14,553 nucleotides of DNA, taken from the NCBI GenBank assembly GCA_012961745.1, contig DTYT01000016.1, forward strand, positions 1 to 14,553, given 5' to 3'. The notes under the pieces were generated by a model, which saw nothing but the letters and a program-made list of their open reading frames with translations, ran no database searches and was not told where the DNA came from. Positions 7,588 to 14,553 of the stretch are shown here, piece after piece; within the stretch, counting starts at the first letter, position 1; the number at the start of each line of letters is the position of its first letter. Both the position numbers and the translations under genes were made by a program. The DNA is from Kiritimatiellia bacterium (lineage in GTDB: Bacteria; Verrucomicrobiota; Kiritimatiellia; B70-G9).

Positions 7588-8748
7588 CTAACCCTTGAGA
7601 CCCGTCATGGAAATGCCTTCAATGAACGTCTTCTGAGTGAAGAAGAACAGCACGATCACAGGCAGCGCTACCAGGGTGCTGGCGGCCATGAGATAGTGCC
7701 ACTCGGTCCCCCCGTGCTGGCTCTGGAAGAATTGCAGTCCCAGCGCCAGCGTAAAGGTCTTCTGGTCGGTCAGGTAGATCAACGGACCCAGAAAGTCGTT
7801 CCAGGTGAACATGAACTGGAAGAGCGCCACGACCATCAAGGCCGGGCGACAAAGCGGGAGCATTATCTGCCAGTAGATGCGCAACTCGCTGCACCCGTCG
7901 ATCCGGGCCGCATCGGAAAGATCCTTGGGAATGGTCAGGAAGAACTGCCGCAGCAGGAAGACGTTGAAAGCCCCGGCGAAAAACGATCCCACCCACAGCG
8001 GACGGAGCGTGCCGATCCAGCCCAGCCAGCGGAACATGCAGTATATGGGGACCATTACCACCGGGAAGGGTATCATCATCGTGGCCAGAGCCACCAGGAA
8101 CACCTTATTGCGGCCCCTCCACTGAATCCGGGAAAAACCATAGGCGGCCAGCGAGCTGGAGAAGACTGTTCCGACAACCGTCAGGAAGCAAAGGATCAAA
8201 GTATTCTTCAGGTACAGTGGAAAATACTTCATCGCGCGGATGGCATTGACGAAATTCTCCCACCGCGGGGCGATCTTGGCGGTCAGCCGGTTGGAGGGCA
8301 CCACCCACCACTGGTCCCGGGCCTGCGGGCCGGGGACGCGCTCCTCCGGGAAAACCCTTACCCACGGCTCCGTCACACTGGCCGGGATCTCTTCCAGAAT
8401 ATCGACCGGTATCCTTTCGGTCTCCCCGCTGATATTGTGCCGGATCAGTCTCCCCTCGCGCACCTGGCTTTGGGGAACAACGAATCGGCGGGCCAGCAGC
8501 CCGTCGTAGACCACGTAGCACGGCTCGGTGAACGTCTCTCCTTTCTTGACCGGCATCCGGCGGCCATCGATCTCCGCGAAGTGGCGGTGAGGAATCCAGG
8601 TGGGCGGCATGGACATGGTCTGTTCTATGGGTTTCAGCGCCGTGGAAATCATCCAGGCCAGGGGCAACATGAACACCACCGACCCCGCCAGCAATACGAC
8701 GTAGAGAACCACACGCCCGACCAGCCTGCCGTAATATCGCTCTTTCAC
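7588..8748 (-). CDS. carbohydrate ABC transporter permease, MalG/UgpE type, with large loop insertion
   Basis: This 386-residue inner-membrane permease has a first helix at about 13-35 (V-V-L-Y-V-V-L-L-A-G-S-V-V-F-M-L-P-L). The usual core follows from about residue 161: Y-L-K-N-T-L-I-L at 179-186, A-A-Y-G-F-S-R at 201-207, and the EAA loop D-A-A-R-I-D-G at 279-285 with L-P-L-C-R-P at 297-302. W-N-D-F-L is at 316-320. Family members are normally about 270-300 residues. The excess is a polar segment at about 54-160, between the first and second helices, where the loop faces the periplasm. It may contact the binding protein. The start is GTG 8748, with AGGGGA seven bases before it. It begins three bases after the stop of permease 1. 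Confidence 0.92.
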   Translation of the reverse strand: MKERYYGRLVGRVVLYVVLLAGSVVFMLPLAWMISTALKPIEQTMSMPPTWIPHRHFAEIDGRRMPVKKGETFTEPCYVVYDGLLARRFVVPQSQVREGRLIRHNISGETERIPVDILEEIPASVTEPWVRVFPEERVPGPQARDQWWVVPSNRLTAKIAPRWENFVNAIRAMKYFPLYLKNTLILCFLTVVGTVFSSSLAAYGFSRIQWRGRNKVFLVALATMMIPFPVVMVPIYCMFRWLGWIGTLRPLWVGSFFAGAFNVFLLRQFFLTIPKDLSDAARIDGCSELRIYWQIMLPLCRPALMVVALFQFMFTWNDFLGPLIYLTDQKTFTLALGLQFFQSQHGGTEWHYLMAASTLVALPVIVLFFFTQKTFIEGISMTGLKG

Positions 8749-8751
8749 GTA

Positions 8752-9636
8752 CTATTCCCCTGCATAGTAGATGTGCCGGCGCGTCGTCCTGGTGGCCACC
8801 CAGGTCAGGAAGAAAATGATGATGAACAGAACCCAAGCCATGGCACTGGCGAATCCCATCTCGTAATAGTCGAAGGCGTTCTGGTAGAGGTACACCGCGT
8901 AAAAAAGAGCCGAACGATTCGGGCCGCCGCCGCCGAACATGATATAGGGCTGGGCAAACACCTGCAGCGCGCCGATGATCCCCATAATGAGATTGAAATA
9001 GATCACCGGGGAAATCATCGGAATGGTGACATGGACGAATTTGTGCCACGCACTGGCACCGTCTATGAGCGCCGACTCGTACAGCTCCCGGGGCACGTCC
9101 TGCAACGCCGCCAAGTAGATCACCATCGAGCCCCCCACCCCCCATACGGACATGAGGATAAGCGAAGGCTTGGTCCACAGCTCATCCGCCAGCCAGTCCG
9201 GCCCCTGGAGTCCCACCAGCCCCAGCAGATAATTCAGAATGCCGTACTTGCCGTTCAGAATCCACAGCCAGATCATGGCACTGGCCACCACCGGCACCAG
9301 CGACGGAAGGAAATATATGGTGCGGAACAGCGGCCGGGCCTGAATCTGCTGGTTGAGCATCACGGCGATGAGGAGGGATATCACCAGGCCGAGTGGAAGG
9401 GAGAAGACCGCGTAGTACATGGTGTTATAGAGCGACTTCCAGAACACCTTGTCGGTGAACATGTCGCGATAGTTCAGAAGACCAATCCAGACCGGCCGCG
9501 AAAAAACGTCGTAGTCGCAGAACGAGTAGTAGATACTCGCCAGCGCCGGGTAGAGGGTGAACGCCAGGAAACCGATGATCCACGGGCTGATGAAAGCCAA
9601 CCCCACACCCAGGTTTCTCCACTCGCCCCGCGTCAT
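8752..9636 (-). CDS. carbohydrate ABC transporter permease, UgpA/MalF type
   Basis: This 294-residue protein with six predicted helices is of normal length for the family. The N-terminus has the familiar A-F-I-S-P-W-I-I-G-F-L-A-F-T-L-Y-P at 14-30, followed by Y-Y-S-F-C-D-Y-D at 36-43. The EAA loop, which couples to the ATPase, is E-S-A-L-I-D-G-A-S at 197-205 with T-I-P at 214-216. ATG 9636 overlaps the stop of the binding-protein gene by four bases (ATGA). An upstream in-frame GTG at 9648 would add four residues. It forms the heterodimeric channel with the following MalG-type permease. The imported sugar cannot be identified from the sequence. Confidence 0.94.
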   Translation of the reverse strand: MTRGEWRNLGVGLAFISPWIIGFLAFTLYPALASIYYSFCDYDVFSRPVWIGLLNYRDMFTDKVFWKSLYNTMYYAVFSLPLGLVISLLIAVMLNQQIQARPLFRTIYFLPSLVPVVASAMIWLWILNGKYGILNYLLGLVGLQGPDWLADELWTKPSLILMSVWGVGGSMVIYLAALQDVPRELYESALIDGASAWHKFVHVTIPMISPVIYFNLIMGIIGALQVFAQPYIMFGGGGPNRSALFYAVYLYQNAFDYYEMGFASAMAWVLFIIIFFLTWVATRTTRRHIYYAGE

Positions 9637-11033
9637 AGTCTGCGCCACTCCGCGATACGCCTCTGGCGTATCTTCAGCCAGCGTTCGCGCTCCCGATCGA
9701 ATCTCAACTGTACGCGCTTCTGCACCGTGCGCAACGCCTGCTGCGGTGTTTCAATAAGCGAAAAAATCCGGTCCGCCGCGGCAATCATTTCATCACCCAG
9801 CACCATCCATAGGGGTGTCTGCGGGACGGTTCTGACGTACGGACTGCGGGCCATTTCGACGAACACATGGATGTAAGGGTTAGGGTGATTGCGGATGAAA
9901 TCCTCGCTCATCCGGGCCAGAGGACTGAACTTGCGCTGGCCCATGCAAAGTTTTTCCATCGCCGGCCGCGTGTTGACGTAGCGGATAAATTCAAAGGCCT
10001 CCTTCGCATGTCGAGCGCCGCGGGGAATCACCAGCACGTCACATTCGGCGATGGTCACGTACGGGAAACGGTCCGTGTGAGCCGCGGGGAACGGCGCCGC
10101 GCCCCACTCCAACTGGGGAGCATACTTGTCTATGAAGTTGTACATCCAGACTCCCTGCAGCTCCATCGCCACCTTCTCGGAAAGGAACGGGTTCTGGGGC
10201 GAAGCGAAATTGCCGAACGAAGCGCCGAAGCGCCGTAGGTTTTCCAGCCCGTACTTCCGCGGATAACTCTGGAACCAGCGGAAGGCCTCGATATTCTGCG
10301 GACTGTCGGCGGTGATGCGGTCCTTCCCGTTCCACAGGCGCGCGCCGAACCAGTAGCCCCACACGGGATTCCACCATCCCGGCTCGGTGGGCACGAACCC
10401 CAGATGGACGATGTCGAACTTCTTGGTGCGCTTTTCCTCTGCGGTCAGCTCCGAAAAGCGCACCTCCACTCGCTTGCCGGCGCGTTCGACCCTGACCAGC
10501 GTGATCTGCTCGGCCATGCGGTCCAACTCCGCGATGCTGCGGGGCGGCCTCTCCGGATCCAACCCGGCGTCGCGGAACATTTTCTTGTTCCAGTGCAAGG
10601 CGAGGGTGGCCGGGGTGCTGGGCAGCGCCCATACAAAGCCTTCATGGCTGCACAGGTCCCAGAAAACCGGAATGTAGTCTTCGGCGGTAATGCCGGCCTC
10701 CTCCAGATAGCGGTTCAAGGGTGTCAGGGCCCCCTTCTCGGCATAAACCGGGACGTTGAAAGCCCATAATCCCGCCACGTCGGGCGGATTCCCTCCGGCG
10801 GTGGCCAGCATCATCTTGCGGTCGATCTGGCTTACCGTGAGCTTGCGGACGAATATGCGGTTCTGCGAACGATTGAAATCGTCCACCACCGCCTGCATGG
10901 CGTCCCCTTCGAAGCCGGTCCACTTTTCCCAGTAGTCCACAATGATCCGACCGTCGGCAGTACGATCGGAAGGAGGCCGCACGCAACCGCAATGTCCGGC
11001 GGCGGCGATCGCCAGCAGAAGCCCGATCTTCAT
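9633..11033 (-). CDS. ABC transporter extracellular sugar-binding lipoprotein (family 1)
   Basis: A 466-residue protein starting M-K-I-G-L-L-L-A-I-A-A-A-G-H-C-G-C, a short lipoprotein-type signal with Cys15 or Cys17 as the possible lipidation site. The lipobox is not canonical. The mature part has I-V-D-Y-W-E-K-W-T-G at 31-40, G-G-N-P-P-D-V-A-G-L-W at 80-90 and L-H-W-N-K-K-M-F-R-D-A-G-L-D-P at 146-160. E-A-F-E-F-I-R-Y at 345-352 follows. All are typical of the maltose/glycerol-3-phosphate binding-protein family. A charged stretch at about 178-210 looks like an insertion. The C-terminal 30 residues are an Arg-rich helix. The start is uncertain: ATG 11072 and ATG 11081 add a basic leader, and the frame opens at TTG 11159. 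It heads the uptake operon. There is no ATPase gene in the window. Confidence 0.9.
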   Translation of the reverse strand: MKIGLLLAIAAAGHCGCVRPPSDRTADGRIIVDYWEKWTGFEGDAMQAVVDDFNRSQNRIFVRKLTVSQIDRKMMLATAGGNPPDVAGLWAFNVPVYAEKGALTPLNRYLEEAGITAEDYIPVFWDLCSHEGFVWALPSTPATLALHWNKKMFRDAGLDPERPPRSIAELDRMAEQITLVRVERAGKRVEVRFSELTAEEKRTKKFDIVHLGFVPTEPGWWNPVWGYWFGARLWNGKDRITADSPQNIEAFRWFQSYPRKYGLENLRRFGASFGNFASPQNPFLSEKVAMELQGVWMYNFIDKYAPQLEWGAAPFPAAHTDRFPYVTIAECDVLVIPRGARHAKEAFEFIRYVNTRPAMEKLCMGQRKFSPLARMSEDFIRNHPNPYIHVFVEMARSPYVRTVPQTPLWMVLGDEMIAAADRIFSLIETPQQALRTVQKRVQLRFDRERERWLKIRQRRIAEWRRL

Positions 11034-11186
11034 CCCCCGGCAGCCGCCCACTGTTCCCGACCGCCTTCTCATGGTCTCCATGAATCCGGTCCCGGACCAC
11101 CTGCCCGGGACGCCGCGGTCACCACAAACACATATTTTGCCCCTGGAAAGCAAGCCCAAAAAGGCCGGCCCCGTTCAGTGACACCG

Positions 11187-13994
11187 TCAGGACACACCAC
11201 GATCTCCCTGGTTGCTTCCATCTCGCAAGCCGCCGTCTCTACGCCCCGGGACTCCGGACGGTGGGCCGAGAAACGAGGCGACTCTCTCAATAAGCTCCCT
11301 GCTCTTGAAGGGCTTGTTTATCAGGTCGACGCGCTCCCGACGCATCAAGCGCCTGCACTGATCACTGCGGGCGTAGCCGGTGGCGAGCAGACACGGGATG
11401 TTCCGGTTGATTTCCCGGATGCACTGGAAGGTCTCCGCGCCGTCCATGCCGGGCATGATCATGTCCAGTATCACCAGTCCTATCCGCCGGGAATGCTCTC
11501 GGAACAGGTCCACCGCCGTCTCCCCGCTCGACGCCTCCAGCACCGGATATCCGCTGGCCTTGAGAATTTCCGCCATCATCTGACGCACGATCGCCTCATC
11601 GTCCACGATCAAAACAGTATCCGCACCAGTCCGCGACGGCATCCTCCCAGGCGGACGCCCGACGTGTTCAGGCAGGTAAATACGGAAGGTGGCCCCCCGG
11701 CCCTCCTCGCTCTCCACCAGAACGTCTCCGCCATGATTCGTGACGATCCCGTAGACGATGGACAGCCCCAAACCGGTCCCCTCCTCCTTGGTGGTGAAGA
11801 AGGGGTCAAAGATATGCGCACGCACCTCCGGATCAATCCCCGGGCCGGTGTCGGAAACCACCACACACACCGCGCGTCCGGGAATCGGACGCTGCAGCAG
11901 CTTGTGTTCGTTCTCCGTCAGGGGACGCACTTCAACCAGGATATTCAAGCGGCCACCTTCCACACGCATGGCTTCAATCGCGTTGATGCACAAGTTCATG
12001 ACCACCTGAACCATCTGCGACTTGTCACCCAGAATACGCGGGGTCTGCTCCGGGCGCTGGACCCCCACCTCCACGTTGCGGGGCAGGCTGGGACGCAAAA
12101 GAGCCAGAACTTCCTCGATCACTTCAAGAACCGAAAGCGGGCGCCGCTCCACGTGGGACTTGCGGGAAAAGGAAAGGAGCTGGCGCGTCAGCTCAGCGGC
12201 CCGGCCAGCAGACTGCTCAATCAGCTTCAGATAGCGTTCGGACTCGGAACCCGGCGCCACGCGCGCCCGAAGCATGGAAGCGAATCCCAAGATGCCGCTG
12301 AGAATGTTGTTGAAGTCATGGGCGATTCCCCCCGCCAGCATGCCGACCGCATCCATCTTCTGCGCCTGCACCAGATGCTCCTCCAGCCGGCGGCGCCGGT
12401 TCTCCTCCTCGGCGGCCTGCATACGCCCCGCTAGATGCAGCGCAGCGATGGTCAGCAGGTCGAGCTGGGCCCGTTCGAAGTCGCGCCCGTGATCATCGGC
12501 GACCAGCAGCGCCCCCCAGGACCTCCCGGCGGCGTCCCGCACCGGCGCGGCCAAGAGTACCGCCAGATGCAGATCCTTCACCGCGGGCTCAGCGGCCATC
12601 GTTTCCACGGCTGGCAGCCGCGCGCGAAAATAGGGCAGCCCACGCTGCAGTACCTTGCGCGCCAGGGACTCCAGCCCCTGCCGGCAGGCATCTTCGGGCA
12701 TGGGAGGTGGTATGTCTTCGCGCCACACGATCGTGTGACAGCTTCCGTCGGCCCCCGCCATCCAGACCACGAGGGGATTGAACATCCGGTGCAGAATACG
12801 GCACATGCCTTCCACGTACTGCTCATATTCCGGAGGCAATTGCCCGATGTCACGGAAAAGACGGGTCATCCGCACGATCAGATCCCGGGCCTTCTCGTGC
12901 TGCGAAATGGTCTCCGCCGCAGTGCGCCTCAAGTCCATCTCCCGCCGCCGCCAGCGCGTGATATCCCGCGCCACCGCAAGGAGCCCGCGCACCTTGCCAT
13001 TCTCGTCGTGCAACACCGAATGCACCTGTTCCACCCACACGTAGGAGCCGTCGGAACATTTCAGCTGGTACTCCACCGCCATGCCGCTGTCGCTGGTGGT
13101 GCATTCGCGCAAGGCAGCCTTCAGCTGCGGCCGGTCTTCCGGGTGGATCAGATCCTCCCATGCCTTTTCCTCCGTGAACAGTTCATCCACCCGCACACCC
13201 GTAAGACGTTCAAAAGCAGGGTTGGCCGCCAGGATCGAACCGTCCGTCCCGAATATCAGAACCGGATCGGAGGCTTCCCGGAAAAGCACGTTGAAACGTT
13301 CATCCGCGGCTTCCAGGGCGTAGGAGAGCCCGCGTTCCCGGCTGATATCCCGAGCCATGGCACGCACTCCCACCGTACTTCCATCCGGACCCCGCAGGGG
13401 GAAGAAGGAAAACCAGAACGTGCGACGCGTACCCGGCGGCGACTCGGTCTCCAACTCGATCCCCCGTAGAGGTGTCCCGCGGAGCACGGCAGCCCAGCAG
13501 GAATCGAACTTCTCTCGCGAGGAGGAGTCCAGCAGATCGACCAGCATCTCCGGCACAGAGCCGGTCTCCTCTCCACCCGTGGCCCGCGCCAGCGCCGGGA
13601 GACCGGACACGATCCTTCCCCGGGGGTCACATTCGAAAAACACTATCCGGCTGCGCAGCTCGGCAAGCTCCTCCCCCAGCCTGTCCCACAGGTCATCCGC
13701 ATCGACGGTAACCAGCATCCCGGCCTCGGGATCCGGGTCCGCGGGACGCACACCCAGGCGGAAAAACCTGTCCGCAAGAGGAATCCAGATGCCGTCGGAC
13801 CCGACCCGCGGACTGCCGGTCATGCCTATCTGCGCAATCTGCCGCTCCAACCCGGAAAAGCGCTGAAGCAACTTCACCGCGCGGCGGTTGGCACAGGTGA
13901 CGCGTCCGCCAGGGGACACGAGGAAAACCGCGGTACCCGGGCTGTCCGGCAGCCGCTCCTCGGGCATGGATTCATTGTCGCGCGAAGCGTCCAT
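11187..13994 (-). CDS. hybrid sensor histidine kinase with PAS, GAF-like and receiver domains
   Basis: A 935-residue soluble kinase with no membrane segment. Domains in order are a PAS-like region (about 18-103), a PAS-like region (113-221) and a clear PAS with PAC (228-353; N-P-A-F-E-R-L-T-G, then L-A-V-A-R-D-I-T). A GAF-like region (368-528), HisKA with H-box G-G-I-A-H-D-F-N-N and His559, and HATPase follow. The HATPase shows the N-box at about 667, D-T-G-P-G-I at 715-720, F-D-P-F-F-T-T-K at 729-736 and G-T-G-L-G at 739-743. The C-terminal receiver has the acid pair D798/D799, phospho-Asp844 in L-D-M-I-M-P-G-M-D-G, Thr872 and Lys894. ATG 13994 lacks a clear ribosome site, and the frame extends to TTG 14075. 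No response regulator with an output domain is nearby. The signal is unknown; adjacency to the sugar operon is the only hint. Confidence 0.92.
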   Translation of the reverse strand: MDASRDNESMPEERLPDSPGTAVFLVSPGGRVTCANRRAVKLLQRFSGLERQIAQIGMTGSPRVGSDGIWIPLADRFFRLGVRPADPDPEAGMLVTVDADDLWDRLGEELAELRSRIVFFECDPRGRIVSGLPALARATGGEETGSVPEMLVDLLDSSSREKFDSCWAAVLRGTPLRGIELETESPPGTRRTFWFSFFPLRGPDGSTVGVRAMARDISRERGLSYALEAADERFNVLFREASDPVLIFGTDGSILAANPAFERLTGVRVDELFTEEKAWEDLIHPEDRPQLKAALRECTTSDSGMAVEYQLKCSDGSYVWVEQVHSVLHDENGKVRGLLAVARDITRWRRREMDLRRTAAETISQHEKARDLIVRMTRLFRDIGQLPPEYEQYVEGMCRILHRMFNPLVVWMAGADGSCHTIVWREDIPPPMPEDACRQGLESLARKVLQRGLPYFRARLPAVETMAAEPAVKDLHLAVLLAAPVRDAAGRSWGALLVADDHGRDFERAQLDLLTIAALHLAGRMQAAEEENRRRRLEEHLVQAQKMDAVGMLAGGIAHDFNNILSGILGFASMLRARVAPGSESERYLKLIEQSAGRAAELTRQLLSFSRKSHVERRPLSVLEVIEEVLALLRPSLPRNVEVGVQRPEQTPRILGDKSQMVQVVMNLCINAIEAMRVEGGRLNILVEVRPLTENEHKLLQRPIPGRAVCVVVSDTGPGIDPEVRAHIFDPFFTTKEEGTGLGLSIVYGIVTNHGGDVLVESEEGRGATFRIYLPEHVGRPPGRMPSRTGADTVLIVDDEAIVRQMMAEILKASGYPVLEASSGETAVDLFREHSRRIGLVILDMIMPGMDGAETFQCIREINRNIPCLLATGYARSDQCRRLMRRERVDLINKPFKSRELIERVASFLGPPSGVPGRRDGGLRDGSNQGDRGVS

Positions 13995-14095
13995 CTCAAT
14001 TCGCCGAACCGCCAGGCATCCAGATGGCCCCGGGAGTAAAAAGTGCCACAATCGCCGGCCGTGGACCAGTCGCAATGCGGCCGCTGAACGAGTCG

Positions 14096-14323
14096 TCAGC
14101 CACGCCGCTTGCCCGCCGGCTCATTCCCCCGGTTACGGGCGGGGGACGTTCTCACCCCGCTTGCAGACGCGGACCTCGGCGGCTGCTCCGGCAAAGAGTA
14201 GATGTCATGGGAAACCTCTCCAGGAGGATCCACCCGGCTCAGTTCCTGCGGCTCCAGACAGATCCCCCACTCGCGGCAGACCGCCCGCAAACGGGCCCCG
14301 TAGTGTTTATCAGACGGACTCAT
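14096..14323 (-). CDS. small hypothetical protein
   Basis: A 75-residue ORF on the - strand, ATG 14323 to TGA 14096. The first half could form a charged helix (K-H-Y-G-A-R-L-R-A-V-C-R-E-W-G). The second half is rich in Pro, Ser and Arg and looks disordered. I do not recognise it. In favour of a real gene: it fills the space between TsaD and the kinase on the same strand, and a plausible promoter lies about 30 bases before its ATG. Against: it is short, has only a weak purine stretch before the ATG, and an alternative TTG at 14338 is equally open. It could be a leader gene for the kinase, whose start is about 100 bases downstream. Confidence 0.45.
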   Translation of the reverse strand: MSPSDKHYGARLRAVCREWGICLEPQELSRVDPPGEVSHDIYSLPEQPPRSASASGVRTSPARNRGNEPAGKRRG

Positions 14324-14358
14324 CTCTCGCGCTCGCAACCGCGGCGATCACGTTGCTT

Positions 14359-14386
14359 ACTACACAGTCCCGGTCCGTCCCGTCAA
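14359..14386 (-). promoter_or_regulatory. candidate sigma70-type promoter for the small ORF and kinase
   Basis: On the - strand TTGACG (14386-14381; five of six consensus bases) is followed after 16 bases by TGTAGT (14364-14359; four of six). The predicted transcript start near 14352 leaves a leader of about 30 bases before ATG 14323. It lies in the gap after the tsaD stop. Confidence 0.4.
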
Positions 14387-14405
14387 ACCTTTCCACCACC
14401 CTTTT

Positions 14406-14553
14406 TCACACATTCCCTCCAAGCCATTCTGGAATCCGCCACGAGGGCAGAATCGGATCATGCCCCCCCAACAGCGGCGCATGCTGGCGCCATCCGGATC
14501 CGGCCAACCCCGCCACCATGGCGGCGTTGTCCGTGCAGAATTGCGGTTCGGCA
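14406..14553 (-). CDS. tsaD: tRNA N6-adenosine threonylcarbamoyltransferase TsaD, C-terminal end (5' part outside the window)
   Basis: On the - strand the frame entering at base 14552 reads A-E-P-Q-F-C-T-D-N-A-A-M-V-A-G and runs 49 residues to TGA 14408-14406. F-C-T-D-N-A-A-M is the highly conserved C-terminal signature of TsaD (Gcp/YgjD/Kae1 family), whose Asp helps bind the metal at the active site. TsaD completes threonylcarbamoyl-adenosine (t6A37) in ANN-decoding tRNAs, working with TsaB and TsaE. The remainder (H-D-P-I-L-P-S-W-R-I-P-E-W) is an ordinary lineage-specific tail. Most of the gene lies beyond the window edge. It is a housekeeping gene and marks this as a chromosomal location. 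Confidence 0.9.
   Translation of the reverse strand, partial: AEPQFCTDNAAMVAGLAGSGWRQHAPLLGGHDPILPSWRIPEWLGGNV

Noticed and set aside
7348..9876. An 842-codon open frame on the + strand
   Set aside because: It lies opposite the glycosidase, both permeases and the end of the binding-protein gene, all of which show strong family motifs. Its translation is low in complexity and rich in His, Gln, Arg and Pro with no recognisable motif. This is the usual antisense shadow in GC-rich DNA.
11088..11098. Palindrome GGTCC-C-GGACC just upstream of the binding-protein gene, possible operator
   Set aside because: Five-base GC-rich arms are expected by chance in this DNA, there is no second copy, and with the upstream starts it may overlap coding sequence.
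11131..11159. TTGGGC and AATATG with 17-base spacing on the - strand as a promoter for the sugar operon
   Set aside because: The -10 element matches only three of six consensus bases; too weak to list, although a promoter in this 153-base gap is expected.
11144..11170. GGCCGGCC followed by five T residues after the kinase stop, considered as a terminator
   Set aside because: The palindrome leaves no workable loop and the flanks do not pair, so no stable stem could be drawn.
10992..13469. Long + strand frames (480 and 344 codons) opposite the binding-protein and kinase genes
   Set aside because: The - strand frames contain the complete kinase motif set. The + strand translations have no motif and a shadow-type composition.
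14034..14048. TGGCAC on the - strand upstream of the kinase, resembling the -24 half of a sigma54 promoter
   Set aside because: The -12 half reads ACTC where TTGC is required, so only the -24 element matches.

Overview
This GC-rich bacterial window holds eleven protein-coding genes, two of them cut by the window edges. There are no RNA genes, insertion sequences or CRISPR arrays. The gene set fits a free-living Gram-negative-type bacterium, perhaps of the PVC superphylum or a neighbouring uncultivated phylum: DUF1573, rhodanese and MauE in a row, a Na/Pi-cotransporter-PhoU fusion, lipoprotein-type signals, and a sugar ABC importer whose inner-membrane permease has an enlarged loop. The lineage is inferred from gene style only and is weakly supported.

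Layout. Bases 1-2304 (+ strand) are a tight set of four genes: the C-terminal end of a DUF1573 protein, a membrane-anchored rhodanese, a MauE/DoxX-type redox membrane protein, and a probable lipoprotein with two degenerate retropepsin-like domains. They look like one extracytoplasmic redox and protein-quality unit. Everything after that is on the - strand. Bases 2326-5806 carry two tandem Na/Pi-cotransporter-PhoU paralogues. The downstream copy keeps the transport motifs. The upstream copy has lost them but keeps its PhoU domain. Bases 5971-11033 are a carbohydrate-uptake operon in the order binding lipoprotein, permease 1, permease 2, family 3 glycosidase, ending in a strong GC hairpin with a T-tract. 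It has no ATPase gene, so the ABC motor must be encoded elsewhere. Bases 11187-13994 encode a large cytoplasmic hybrid histidine kinase (three PAS or PAS-like regions, GAF-like, HisKA, HATPase, receiver). Upstream of it are a small unknown ORF with its own plausible promoter and the last 49 residues of TsaD.

How they may work together. The binding protein and two permeases would import an oligosaccharide that the signal-less GH3 enzyme hydrolyses in the cytoplasm. The kinase next door could sense metabolic or redox state, but nothing in the sequence ties it to the sugar operon beyond adjacency. The Na/Pi pair would handle phosphate, with the motif-poor partner perhaps structural or regulatory.

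The points most worth a second look are the motif-less Na/Pi paralogue, the double Asp-Pro-Ala retropepsin-like lipoprotein, and the insertion of about 107 residues in the MalG-type permease. No wholly new defence or mobile system is visible.
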